Shown here one piece after another: positions 42,229 to 53,331 of a stretch of 64,000 nucleotides of DNA. Source of the DNA: Bursaphelenchus xylophilus (Eukaryota > Nematoda > Chromadorea > Rhabditida > Aphelenchoididae); the NCBI GenBank assembly GCA_904066235.2, contig CAJFCV020000003.1, positions 3,658,001 to 3,722,000 of the forward strand, read 5' to 3'. Below the pieces are notes generated by a model. The model was given only the letters and a program-made list of their open reading frames with translations. It was not told the DNA's origin and made no database searches. How positions within the stretch are numbered: position 1 is the stretch's first letter; every line of letters begins with the position of its first letter. Both the position numbers and the translations under genes were made by a program.

Positions 42229-42330
42229 GCTTCAACGCCGGCTCCACCTGTCATCGATCCGACCGCAACATCGGCGCCAGGCTTTGGTCCCGCCTGTAAC
42301 TGTTTTTATGTTGCTTTTGCAATTCCCCGT
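42229..42330 (+). pseudogene. Array family remnant F: linker and tail only
   Basis: The frame reads STPAPPVIDPTATSAPGFGP then ACNCFYVAFA, matching the Pro/Ser linker and Cys/aromatic tail of the G/H/I group. The rest of the gene is missing and the frame runs on without a stop at the expected place. It is a 3' relic between copies E and G. Confidence 0.65.
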
Positions 42331-42514
42331 TGCGTCCACCACAATGAAATTTCTGTAAGCCTGAATTTGCAAAGCAAGCTGTGCAGGGCTACGTACCCTA
42401 AACAATTATTCATTCTCATGACATTCATTAAAAATTCAGTTTGCTAACATCTTCGAAAGCTGGAATTACTTGACAATTTGGATTGTATAATGTAAATGCT
42501 GACTTGAAATTTGC

Positions 42515-42522
42515 AATAAAAG
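42515..42522 (+). promoter_or_regulatory. TATA-like AATAAAAG of copies G, H and I
   Basis: AATAAAAG lies 42 nt before the ATG of copy G. It recurs at exactly the same distance before copies H (44912-44919) and I (47594-47601), within a conserved block (CAATAAAAGCAAATGTAT). A core-promoter role is inferred from position. Confidence 0.5.
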
Positions 42523-42556
42523 CAAATGTATCGTTAATTAAATTATATCGACAAAG

Positions 42557-43965
42557 ATGAGGACCCTACCGGTAATCGTGTCTTTTTCGTTTCTGTTCTA
42601 CTGTACTCTTGGATATCGTCCATCTAGCAATGTGTTGGAGAATATCAAGAAGGTTCATCCGGATAGAATCTACAACAAGTTGAGACCCGATGATTTTGAT
42701 AATTTTATTGTCATGTCGGAAGTTCCTGGAAGGACATACTTTAAAATCGGGGCCTGTAAGCTCAGATTTACATTGAATTGATTTGACGGTATCTATGAGT
42801 GTCCTAAACTTGTCTAATTTCAGTAAGCCGTAACGAGAGTTTTGCATCGATTTCAAAGGAGACTCAGGTTTCATCCGTAAGTCTGAGGATAGAAAAACGA
42901 GAGATATCAATTGTTTGTTTTGCAGTCGCCCTACCCATTGGTATTCTTCCCATCCAAAGCGGGTGACGGAGTCTACGGCGACATCCTTTACGAAGTAGCC
43001 GACACCAAGCAAATCAAAGTCTTCTCTCTAAAAAAGTAAGTATGTATGTTTCTTACTGTATTATGTATTCACCAGTATATGATTCTAATGTCTTCAGCGG
43101 CTCACACTGCGCGTATGCCATTCCGGGCTGGTCGGATATCAGAAACCGGCCTCACGTATATGTGATGGGAAACTACTTGAGTCTTGGACCCGAGGATGCC
43201 GTTCGATTGGACACTCTCGTCTGTGGTCAACGCTCGTTGCCAGTTGTCAAAGTGGCGGACCTCACCGATGCAGAGCTTCCAAAAGCCGTAAGGGACATGG
43301 TGCCGGCTTGCTGGAAGGATGTAAGTGTAAAGAAGAGTGCTATCGAAGCGTGACGCTTTGAAATTGAGAAACACTGGCGATTTTTGCCAAGTTTAATCTA
43401 TGCATATTTAAATCTTCAACTTTTCTGCCCTCTGTGAAGCCTCTCAACTTTCCAGAGTCAAAATAAAAGTCAAGAGAAATACTGTGTGGACGATCTTGAC
43501 AACGACAACACATTTGTGGTTCCCCGCGCCAACCCGATTTACCATACCAACAATTTGACTGTGTATGGCTTCTGCTGCGACAGCAACTTCCAATGCGAAG
43601 GCGACGGCGGAGATCGATGCTCTTACTTCATCTACGATCACATTTCGAACGCCGACTTCTATATTGACGATGAATCGCCATGGACTACGGACGAGTACCG
43701 TAAGCCGATGTTCTTGATTCCGGCGATCGCCAAGACGGACCTGTTCCACAGTCACACCAGAGTAAACGCTTCGACTCCGGCTCCGCCAAGCACCACTCCG
43801 GCTCCACCAAGCTCCACTCCGGCTCCACCAAGCACCACTCCGGCTCCACCAAGCACCAGTCCGGCTCCACCAAGCACCAGTCCAGTTCCGGGTCCAGCTC
43901 CACGGCCTGGCCCATGCAGGTTCTGCAATTTGTCCTTCTTCTTCGGATTTTTCGGCGGAAAGTAA
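42557..43965 (+). CDS. Array family copy G: secreted protein with five APPS units, 364 aa
   Basis: Exons 42557-42755, 42824-42876, 42926-43035, 43098-43320 and 43456-43965 join in phase. The signal peptide is MRTLPVIVSFSFLFYCTLGY. The mature body has SSNVLENIKKVHPDRIYNKL and DDFDNFIVM. Next are YPLVFFPSKAGDGVYGDILY, CAYAIPGWSDIRNRPHVYVM, GPEDAVRLDTLVC, LPVVKVADL and ACWKD, then YCVDDLDNDNT, NPIYHTNNLTVYGFCCDSN and RCSYFIYDH. The linker is a 21 bp minisatellite coding for TPAPPS-type heptads with five APPS units. The tail is CRFCNLSFFFGFFGGK. Copies H and I are near-identical. The poly(A) signal AATAAA lies at 43988. Function unknown; abundance and short-leader promoter suggest a strongly expressed secreted product. 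Confidence 0.93.
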
Positions 43966-44040
43966 CTTTTGTTGCTTACCAGATAATAATAAATACATGT
44001 TGCAAAGTAACTTTCGTTCATATACGTATTGTAACCGCCT

Positions 44041-44480
44041 AAAATTGTATACTGCAAACTATTTTCATGGTATAATTAACCTAGTGGCCAGTCCTAAACC
44101 TATATCTGTCCATTTTTCGGCAAGTTTGCACAAAAAAATAAGAAATAAAACTAATATTAACCATGGTACAACAAACATCACAACATTCCAAAATTTGGTG
44201 CTTTATCCGAGCAGAAAACGGGAAATCTAGACATCAAATCGAACGGGGCAGCCTGCTCTTGGTTCCCTTTTTGGACAAATTCTATCTGGTCTTCATTCAG
44301 AAAATATATCTTGAACATTGGCGAAAAACAAAAAAAAATCTTGCAGAAAATCCTGGGTCAACCGTTCCCCCGAAACCCTGCACCGAATTCCGAAACTCGG
44401 TGCCGACTTAGGGCTTCGGTGCAGACTTAAGACTTTGAGCACCGATTTCGAAAAACGGGCGTTGGGTTAAACTCTTATGT
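44041..44480. repeat. Intergenic repeat between G and H, repeated between H and I
   Basis: The segment beginning CTAAA-TTGTAT-CTGCAAAC and running through CCTAGTGGCCAGTCCTAAAC, GAGCAGAAAACGGGAAATCTAG and CGAAACCCTG-CCGAATTCCG recurs at 46859-47290. It marks the spacer of the tandem duplication unit. Confidence 0.85.
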
Positions 44481-44953
44481 GACCACCTTTATGTACAGTA
44501 ACCGCTCACGGCAACCCAGGGAGTCTCCCTCGTCGTTTCGGCACTTCGCACACCCAATATCGTTCAAATTCACACGAAATGTCACAACAGAATTTTTCGT
44601 GCTGTTTTTCGATGGAAAAATATTTTTCTTGAAATTATTTTATTGCTTTTGTCAGTTGTGACACTTCGTTTGGACGAAACTCAAAAGTGGGCGGGAGACA
44701 TTTTTGTTCTGTTTCGGTTTGCCGTGCGGCTGTACATTAAACTTTTGTAGACCGAAATTTGCAAAGCAAGCTGTGCAGGGCTACGTACCCTAAGCAATTA
44801 CTCATTCTCATGACATTCATTAACAATTCAATTTGCTAACATCTTCGGAAGCTGAGATTATTTGACAATTACAGCCCTCATTTGGACTGTATAATAAACC
44901 TGAAAATCTTCAATAAAAGCAAATGTATTGTCAATTAAATTATTTTGACAAAG

Positions 44954-46335
44954 ATGAGGACCCTACCGGTAATCGTGTCTTTTTCGTTTCTGTTCTACTG
45001 TACTCTTGGATATCGTCCATCAAGCAGTGTGTTGGAGAATATCAAGAAAGTTCATCCGGATAGAATCTACAACAAGTTGAGACCCGATGATTTTGATAAT
45101 TTTATTGTCATGTCGGAAGTTCCTGGAAGCGCATTCTATAAAATCGGTGCCTGTAAGCTTAGATTTACGCTTAACTGGTTTGACGGTATGTTGCCACTTG
45201 TTTAATTTCAGTAAGCCGTAACGAGAGCTTTGCATCGATTTCAAAAGAGACTCAGATTCCATCCGTAGGTCTGAGGATTGAAAAACAAGAGATTTCAATG
45301 ATTTGTTTAGGGCACGCCCCACCCATTGGTATTCTTCCCGTCCAAAGCGGGTGACGGAGTCTACGGCGACATCCTTTACGAAGTAACCGCCGACAAGTTG
45401 ATCAAACCCTTCTTTCTAAATAAGTAAGCATATGTATTCTTACTGTATTCTGTATTCATCAACGAGTATATGATTATAATGTTTTCAGCGGCTCACACTG
45501 CGCGTATGCCATTCCGGGCTGGTCGGATATCAGCAACCGGCCTCACGTGTATGTGATGGGAAACTACTTGAGTCTTGGACCCGAGGATGCCGTTAGATTA
45601 GACACTCTCATCTGTGGTCAAGGCTCGTTGCCAGTTGTCAAAGTGGCGGACCTCACCGATGCAGAGCTTCCAAGAGCCGTAAGGGACATGGTGCCGGCTT
45701 GCTGGAAGGATGTAAGTGTAAAGAAGAGTGCTATAGAAGCGTGACGCTTTGAAATCGAGAAACGCTGGCGATTTTTGCCAAACTTAATCTATAAATACTT
45801 AAATCTTCAACTTTTCTGCCCTCTGTGAAGCCTCTCAACTTTCCAGAGCCAAAATAAAAGTCAAGAGAAATACTGTGTGGACGATCTTGACAACGACAAC
45901 ACATTTGTGGTCCCCCGCGCCAACCCGATTTACCATACCAACAATTTGACTGTGTATGGCTTCTGCTGTGACAGCAACTTCCAATGCGAAGGCGACGGCG
46001 GAGATCGATGCTCTTACTTCATCTACGATCACATTTCGAACGCCGACTTCTACATTGACGACGAATCGCCATGGACTACGGACGAGTACCGTAAGCCAAT
46101 GTTCTTGATTCCGGCGATCGCCAAGACGGACCTGTTCCATAGTCACACCAGAGTAAACGCTTCGACTCCGGCTCCGCCAAGCACCACTCCGGCTCCACCA
46201 AGCTCCACTCCGGCTCCACCAAGCTCCACTCCGGCTCCACCAAGCACCAGTCCAGTTCCGGGTCCAGCTCCACGGTCTGGTCCATGCGGGTTCTGCAATT
46301 TGTCCTTCTTCTTCGGATTTGTTGGCGGAAAGTAA
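44954..46335 (+). CDS. Array family copy H: secreted protein with four APPS units, 358 aa
   Basis: Exons 44954-45152, 45212-45264, 45311-45423, 45489-45711 and 45847-46335 match copy G in number, phase and nearly in sequence. The ATG at 44954 is chosen over an upstream in-frame TTG because it aligns with G and I. Differences from G cluster in exon 3, where the start reads GTPHPLVFFPS and the end YEVTADKLIKPFFLN, while exons 1, 4 and 5 are almost unchanged. The last exon is 21 nt shorter than in G, exactly one heptad of the linker. The tail reads CGFCNLSFFFGFVGGK. A hAT-like MITE sits 70 bp past the stop (46406-46847), beyond the AATAAA at 46362. Function unknown, as for the family. Confidence 0.93.
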
Positions 46336-46405
46336 TTTTTGTTGCTTACCAGATATATAATAATAAATGCATGTTGCAAAGTAAATTTCGTTCATATATT
46401 GTAAC

Positions 46406-46847
46406 CAGAGATTGCCACGGCTCCGGAGCTGGCTCTTGGCTCCGGCTCTGAGCGGCTCCGGCTCCGAGCCGGGAGCCAGAGCTGGAGCCGGAAATTTTGG
46501 GGTCGGCTCCGGTTCCCGAGCCCAAAGTCGGAGCCAGGCTTCCCAGCGGTCAGAAAAGAAAAAATTTCGTGAGCTTGTTAAACCAAATTGCTTGAAAAAC
46601 ACTGCGGAGGATCTGACTTGACTGCAAAAACGTTGGCTGTATGATCTCTGGCACTAATAACGTTTATTTTCGGAAAAATATTCTTAAAAAAACGTTTTGC
46701 ATAGGAGCGGGGATTCGGAGCCGGAGGCCTTTTTAAATTTTTCACGGATCCAAGAGCCGGAGCCGGAGCTGCATATGTGGCCTCGGCTCCGGCTCTGGGA
46801 GCTAAGAGCCGGAGCCGGAGCCGAAATTTTGACCGTGGCAATCTCTG
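46406..46847. mobile_element. hAT-like MITE downstream of copy H
   Basis: The ends are CAGAGATTGCCACGG and CCGTGGCAATCTCTG, flanked by an exact 8 bp duplication, ATTGTAAC (46398-46405 and 46848-46855). The corresponding place after copy G (ATTGTAACCGCC at about 44029) has a single ATTGTAAC and no insert, so it preserves the empty site. Sub-terminal parts are built from GGCTCCGGCTC and CCGGAGCCGG repeats; the middle is AT-rich and non-coding. Confidence 0.93.
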
Positions 46848-46858
46848 ATTGTAACCGA

Positions 46859-47290
46859 CTAAACTTGTATGCTGCAAACTATTTTCATGGTATAATTAAC
46901 CTAGTGGCCAGTCCTAAACCTATATCTGTCCATTTTTCGGCGAGTTTGCACAAAAAAAATAAGAAATAAAACTAACATTAACCATGGTACAACAAATATA
47001 ACAAAATTCTAAAATTTGGTGCTTTATCCGAGCAGAAAACGGGAAATCTAGATATCAAATCAAACGGGGCAGCCTGCTCTTGGTCCCCTTTTTGGACGAA
47101 TTCTATCTTGTCTTCATTCAGAAAATATATCTTGAACACTGACAAAAAACAAAAAAAAATCAGGAAATCCTGGGTCAACTGTTCCCCCGAAACCCTGCCC
47201 CGAATTCCGAAATTCGGTGCCGACTTAGGGCTTCGGTACAGACTTAAGACTTTGAGCACCGATGTTGATAAACGGGCGTTGGGTTTAGAA
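46859..47290. repeat. Second copy of the G-H spacer repeat
   Basis: This spacer repeats 44041-44480 with about 95 percent similarity by eye. Downstream of it the spacer continues with sequence (47290-47480) that differs from the G-H spacer. Confidence 0.8.
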
Positions 47291-47635
47291 AAAATGCACA
47301 GGATTTCATAATCGGGTGCCGAGACAAAATTAAATTGACGCCAATTTTTTGATTTGGGCGTCGACTTTTTTATGCACCGAAAATCGCGGTTTGGAAAAAA
47401 AAATTTAAACGCTTATGTTATACCTTTATATGTAAATATGTATAGTAACCGCTGTACATTAAACTTTTGTAGACCGAAATTCTCACGACATTCATTAACA
47501 ATTTAATTTGCTAACATCTTCGGAAGCTGATATTATTTGACAATTACTGCCCTCATTTGGACTGTATAATGCAAATGATGACTTGAAATTTGCAATAAAA
47601 GCAAATGTATCGTTAATTAAATTATTTTGACAAAG

Positions 47636-49011
47636 ATGAGGACCCTACCGGTAATCGTGTCTTTTTCGTTGCTGTTCTACTGTACTCTTGGATATCGTCC
47701 ATCTAGCAATGTGTTGGAGAACATCAAGAAAGTTCATCCGGATAGAATCTACAACAAGTTGAGACCCGATGATTTTGATAATTTTATTGTCATGTCGAAA
47801 CTTCCTGGAGGCACATTCTATAAAATCGGGGCCTGTAGGTTTATATCTACATTGAACTGGTTTGACGGTATCTATGACTGCCCTAATCTTGTTTAATTTC
47901 AGTAAGCCGTAACGAGAGTTTTGCATCGATTTCAAAGGAGACTCTGATTCCATCCGTAAGTCTGAAGGATTAAAAGACGAGAGATATAATATCAATGATT
48001 TGTTTAGTACTTGCCGTACCCATTAGTATTCTTCCCGTCCAAAGCTGGTGACGGAGTCTACGGCGACATCCTTTACGAAGTGGCCGACACCAAGTATATC
48101 AAACTCTTCTCTCTAAAAAAGTGAGTATATTTATTCTTATTGTATTCTGTATTCAATAACGAGTATATGATTCGAATTTCTTCAGCGGCTCAAACTGCGC
48201 GTATGACATTCCGGGCTGGTCGGATATCAGCAACCGGCCTCACGTGTATGTGATGGGAAACTATATGAGTCTTGGACCCGAGGATGCCGTTAGATTAGAC
48301 ACTCTCATCTGTGGTCAAGGCTCGTTGCCAGTTGTCAAAGTGGCGGACCTCACCGATGCAGAGCTTCCAAGAGCCGTAAGGGACATGGTGCCGGCTTGCT
48401 GGAAGGATGTAAGTGTAAAGAAGAGTGCTATAGAAGCGTGACGCTTTGAAATCGAGAAACGCTGGCGATTTTTGCCAAACTTAATCTATAAATACTTAAA
48501 TCTTCAACTTTTCTGCCCTCTGTGAAGCCTCTCAACTTTCCAGAGCCAAAATAAAACTCAAGAGAAATACTGTGTGGACGATCTTGACAACGACAACACA
48601 TTTGTGGTCCCCCGCGCCAACCCGATTTACCATACCGACAATTTGACTGTGTATGGCTTCTGCTGTGATAGCAATTTCCAATGCGAAGGCGACGGCGGAG
48701 ATCGATGCTCTTACTTCATCTACGATCACATTTCGAACGCCGACTTCTACATTGACGACGAATCGCCATGGACTACGGACGAGTACCGTAAGCCGATGTT
48801 CTTGATTCCGGCGATCGCCAAGACGGACCTGTTCCATAGTCACACCAGAGTAAACGCTTCGACTCCGGCTCCGCCAAGCACCACTCCGGCTCCACCAAGC
48901 TCCACTCCGGCTCCACCAAGCACCAGTCCAGTTCCGGGTCCAGCTCCACGGCCTGGCCCATGCGGGTTCTGCAATTTGTCCTTCTTCTTCGGATTTGTTG
49001 GCGGAAAGTAA
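47636..49011 (+). CDS. Array family copy I: secreted protein with three APPS units, 351 aa
   Basis: Exons 47636-47834, 47903-47955, 48008-48120, 48186-48408 and 48544-49011 are in phase and match G and H. The signal peptide differs from G by one residue (SFSLLFYCTLGY). Exon 3 starts YLPYPLVFFPSKAGDG and the body keeps CAYDIPGWSDISNRPHVYVM, GPEDAVRLDTLIC and ACWKD. It also keeps YCVDDLDNDNT, FCCDSN and RCSYFIYDH. The last exon is a further 21 nt shorter than in H, giving three APPS units. AATAAA lies at 49034. Homology to the spacer after G ends near 49085, marking the right edge of the duplicated block. This is the last member of the array in the window. Function unknown. Confidence 0.93.
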
Positions 49012-50404
49012 TTTTTGTTGCTTACCAGATAATAATAAACCCATGTTGCAAAATAATTTTCATTCGTATACTGTAACCGCCTAAAGTAGTTTACTCTAAA
49101 TTAGCGTCTGTTTTAAGAAAAACTGTTGTTGTATATACGGCCTCCGCCGGTACAAGAGGCTCCGCCGAGCCTTCGCCAATGTGTGAAACGTCCGTCAAGC
49201 TACTGAGGCTAACACTTACATCTTGTCAGAAGCGACAACCCTAATTTTATCTGTAGTAAAGATGTCTGGGCTTTATAACGGGATGTAATTTGCAAAAGAG
49301 GCGTCAAATGTCTCCGCCGAAAAATGGCCTATCCGCCATGGCGAGAAAAAATTCTTCTGCATATCCTAAAAACTCATAACTTCAAATTTTAAAAACAGTT
49401 TAAGCTTTTTGGAAATCTCCAACTAGCGCAAAGATATTGACAAAGAATTTTTTTGATATTTGTTGATGCAGCCTGCATTTTTCGTACGATTGCAAAATTT
49501 ACAAGCGTCATGGTCTGCGGCACTGCCTCATAGATTTAGAACGTAGGAATCTAATATGCAAAGCTGCACTCTCCCCACCCCTATATTCTGATGACATTCT
49601 GTGATACTTGAGGAAATCCCCCAAGTTTCGAAAAGATTACAGATTGCGTCAACGCAGGTCTGTTTTCAATATTAATAGTAGCCGACGACATTGCAAATCC
49701 CTGAAATCTGCGTCATTTCCCTTTTATCTTCCAAACCCTGAGGGCATTTGGCTGCCAGAAAAACGTGGAATGTTCTACACGAACGTCCTTTCACAGGCTA
49801 ATTACACCCATAAAAGGGGAGGATTTCACATTCCAAAATAGGCATTCGACCATGCTGTACTCATGGTGTAATAGTACGAAAAAGAAAGTTTTTTGAAACA
49901 TTGATGCTAATTATTAATGATGGATATCCATTTCCGAATTAAAAAGATGAGAAAGACTAATTTAGTAATCATCCAAATTGGACAGAGAACAGGAAACAGG
50001 CATTTGGCAGTTTTTGCAAAGAATTGGAGGAGTTATTTGCGCCGAGGATACTGTATTTTTTGAGAGAAAAGGGAAGAAAACGGCAAAAAATGTATAATTT
50101 TAGCGGGGAAAGTTATTTTACGGCAGGTTAAGAGAATATTTTTTTTCTCAAATTTGTAAAAATTATGCATGCATAATATTTACTCATTTTTGTGTAATTT
50201 TTGCTATAAAATATGCGATTTTTTATTTAAAAAAAATTTACTCAAAAAAAATTTTGAAAGCTAAATTGGAAATTTTTTATTTTTTTTTTTTAATTCCAAT
50301 TTTTTGTGACAAAAAATCAAATCAAACTTCCATTTTTGTCTTGTAAACCGTCCTTTCCGTTTCCCCCCTTGAATCGCTCTCTCTTCTCTCGCTGTTTGAC
50401 CCGT
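49012..50404. other. Intergenic right of the array
   Basis: At 49138-49215 lies the second copy of the CCTCCGCCGGT/CTCCGCCGAGCCTTCGCCAATG repeat also seen at 11700-11800. The rest is AT-rich with homopolymer runs; no gene is supported. Confidence 0.5.
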
Positions 50405-50486
50405 GCAGCTTTGTCCGAGTGGTTAAGGAGTTGGACTTGAAATCCAATGGGCTTTGCCCGCGCAGGTTCGAACCCTGCAGGCTGCG
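50405..50486 (+). tRNA. tRNA-Ser(UGA)
   Basis: The 82 nt sequence folds as a type II tRNA. Its seven-pair acceptor stem is GCAGCTT with AGGCTGC (one G-U pair), followed by discriminator G as in tRNA-Ser. The anticodon arm is TTGGA-CTTGAAA-TCCAA, which places TGA at the anticodon. A long variable arm (GGGC-TTT-GCCC) and a perfect T arm (GCAGG-TTCGAAC-CCTGC) follow. No intron is present. The TCCGAGTGG run fits box A and GGTTCGAAC box B. A T6 run at 50491-50496 is the Pol III terminator. CCA is not encoded, as expected for a nuclear gene. Confidence 0.97.
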
Positions 50487-50490
50487 AGTT

Positions 50491-50496
50491 CCTTTT
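50491..50496 (+). terminator. Pol III terminator of tRNA-Ser
   Basis: A run of six T residues follows four bases after the discriminator base of the tRNA. Confidence 0.8.
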
Positions 50497-52312
50497 TTCT
50501 CCTTGTTGTCCAAAATAAACAAGTTTTTAGAGATTTTAATTTTTTTTAAATATGGCTATTTGCTTTTTGCAAGGTGGTAAACATTTTTCTTTGTGTTTTA
50601 CTAGATTTATTTTGGGGTGAAATTTGTCATTTTCCGAGTCTTTTTGCAGCTAATCTAAATGGTAAATCATCATTTCAGACCTGCCATATCTTACAAATGA
50701 AAGGAAATGGAGGCTGCGAGAAACAGAAATGCTATAGACCACCTAAATCTTCCATGAATTTTCAATTTTGAGTAAAGAGGGAGGGCGACTTGAGAGGTAA
50801 GAGATTTTTAGAAGGGTCAAAAGAAACCTAATTTTTTTTTATTTCAAATTTTTTTTGCCTAAAAATTTTAATTTTAGGCCTCAAAACTCGATCTCAAAGT
50901 CATAAAATTTCAAAATTTATCCATAAGTTTTTTTTTGAGAAATTCATTTATCTTGGTTTGATCAAAAGATCTGTCGACAGACCCAAAACAAGTACTTTGT
51001 TTACTTAGCCATGTAGGATATAAATCAGGAATGCCCTCTTCCTTGATTTACCGCTATTGTCCTGAGGGAATTCGTCCATCTGTTATCATATGGCCGAGAA
51101 TAAAAAAAAAAAAAAATTTGGGCCAAATGGCACGCTTGTTGTTATATAATTGATCCATAACGATTCTTGTCATTTTCAATCTGGTTTGATGGGCTTTCCG
51201 ATTTTTTGGCTTCAACAATATGCTAACCGTCAGAGAGAATAGTGACGTCATTTAAAAATTTTTGATTGAAAAATGTACGCATTTTTTTTATAAATACACC
51301 AAATATAAGCCCCAATATTTTTAGCGGGTGTTTTCGGCCTCCTAAATCAGGGCTAATCCTCTTTAAGTTCCAAACGTGGGAGGGTTTTCGAATATTGGTT
51401 TTCTGATATGACTTTTGGTTTTTTTGGGGCGAGGTCGTGATCTTTGCGAGGAATTTTTGTAAAGACATCAATGAAATAAAACCTCAGAAATTTGTTATTA
51501 GAGCAAAGATGACTTTAAAGAAAGCTACTATAAATTTGCGTCAAAAGTAGTTACGAAATACGATTGCATTTTTACGTATGTATGTCTAAAATGAGAGTCA
51601 TAGCTTTCAGGAATTAAAATATTTCCTATTTACATGCATATGGTGCGCTTACATAATTCTTTGATTTATCAAAAAAAATTTTACATTTTTTGCAAAAAAA
51701 AAATTTTCAGCCAAAAAAATCTTTCTACCACAGTAAATTTTTGTACAAATTTATGACATTTTTATCGACATACATTACCTTTTTTCCTCCCACATTTGTT
51801 AATTTTCGTATTTCCGGGCTCAATTCCAAGCGCTCCCCTCATATTTCAGGCTTCCTCCCAAATCCTTAAAACCCTCAAATTCCAAAAGCCCATGTCATTT
51901 GTAACGTCCGTTACATCTCGCACCCAAAACCGGACATGCCGAAACCATCAAAAAAGACAAGGAAACCCGTCAATCCATTTATTTTCCCCAACGAAAATAA
52001 TCAACTTGCAGTGAAATTGAATTTCTGAAACCTTTGAAAGAGGGCCTCCGGCGTTCGCGAGTTTTTATCCAATTAAAATGTCTTTTTGAACGCTTTGATG
52101 TCGGCACGCAAAAGTTCATGATACCTTTGCGTTTAAGGCAGTTTTTGAATACGCTTTGAAAGGGGTTTGGGTGTGGAGTAAAGTCGTCTGGTTGTAATAG
52201 CGGAGGAGTTGTTTTTTACAAGGCGGTTTTGTTTCAATTTTGTTGGAGTTGTATTTGGAAGTCCGTGATTTTCGTAGCTACGTTTTTGAGCAGACAGGGG
52301 AAGTACATACTC

Positions 52313-52632
52313 GTTGTGTGACGCTCAGATTTTGATGAAACTCGGCGAAAGTTTAGATTACTGTTTTGCAAGATATAGGTGACCTTCCTAGCTTGCGCCT
52401 TGCAGAAACGACCGAGATTTTTATGCCAAAAGAGTTGGAAAAAATTTGCATTTTTTTAACCAATTTTGACATGGAAAGTAGCATAGCTATTTCTACTGTA
52501 GAGGGTAATGTTTCCACAAAAAAAATAATTTTTTTTTGTGCCAAACTAGCGAAATTATGGCTAAAAAGTGTTTCCTTTTTCTCTGACCGCTCTCCGCATT
52601 TCTCGTACTCTCTCTCTCAAGCAAAAATCGTT
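52313..52632 (+). repeat. Dispersed repeat, left copy of inverted pair
   Basis: GACGCTCAGATTTTGATGAA, AGCTTGCGC, TTCTACTGTAGAGGGTAATG, TTTCCACAAAAAAA and GACCGCTCTCCGC occur in this order. They recur in reverse orientation at 53332-53748. Partial matches lie at 13866-14115. No coding capacity is evident. Confidence 0.7.
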
Positions 52633-53331
52633 CAATAAAAGGATTAATTTTATTGAACTTTGTAACCGTCGTATCCCCTAGAACCCCTTGATTCTTACTT
52701 TGTAGCCTAACATACATAGATAAGAATGGTATCAAAAATTGCTATCGCTTCGAAAAGACCGGCGTTATTCCAATTTCCTTTTTTTTGCAATGTAAAAAAT
52801 TTCTCTTTAGCTTCCAAACACACTGAATAAATGTTGAAAAGACTTGATGAAGCAGTTTCTCCCCTTGATTTGGACAAATAATTCTGGGGGATTAAAATAA
52901 GCCGGCTTTCGCAAGGGGCTTTTCGCCGCCGGCCCAACAAAATTTGCAGGTTTTTACTTTACTCAAACGCCCCAAATTTGTGTTCGTCACTTGTTATGTA
53001 TGTCTGGTTGGGTATTTGTAGGCCATCTTTCGGGGAAATACTATGCCCTGAAGTTGGCTGAATTCCGGGGGTTTATTCTTGTTCGTATTCTTATAGTATA
53101 TATTATGGAATGGGAGCTTAATTGGGAGGGCATTTATGGACAGCCAAACTTGTGTCTTAATTTTATCCTTCCTAGACGGAAAACAGAATCTTTTCCGCAA
53201 CGGAATTGGACTTTAAAAATAACAAGCTTTTCGGTTGGGATTACTGGAGCTTTTACTGTAATTTTGAGGGACCATTTGAGAGATAATTGGGGTCCTCGGC
53301 TCACGTAACTGGCCTGGATTAACAAAGGAAT

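Noticed and set aside
43444..43998. Long minus-strand frames across the last exons of G, H and I (also 45835-46602 and 48532-49044)
   Set aside because: They are complements of the Pro/Ser minisatellite and of conserved codons; the plus-strand genes explain them fully.
52991..53308. 105-codon plus-strand open frame
   Set aside because: It lies between the two arms of an inverted repeat and shows no family resemblance.
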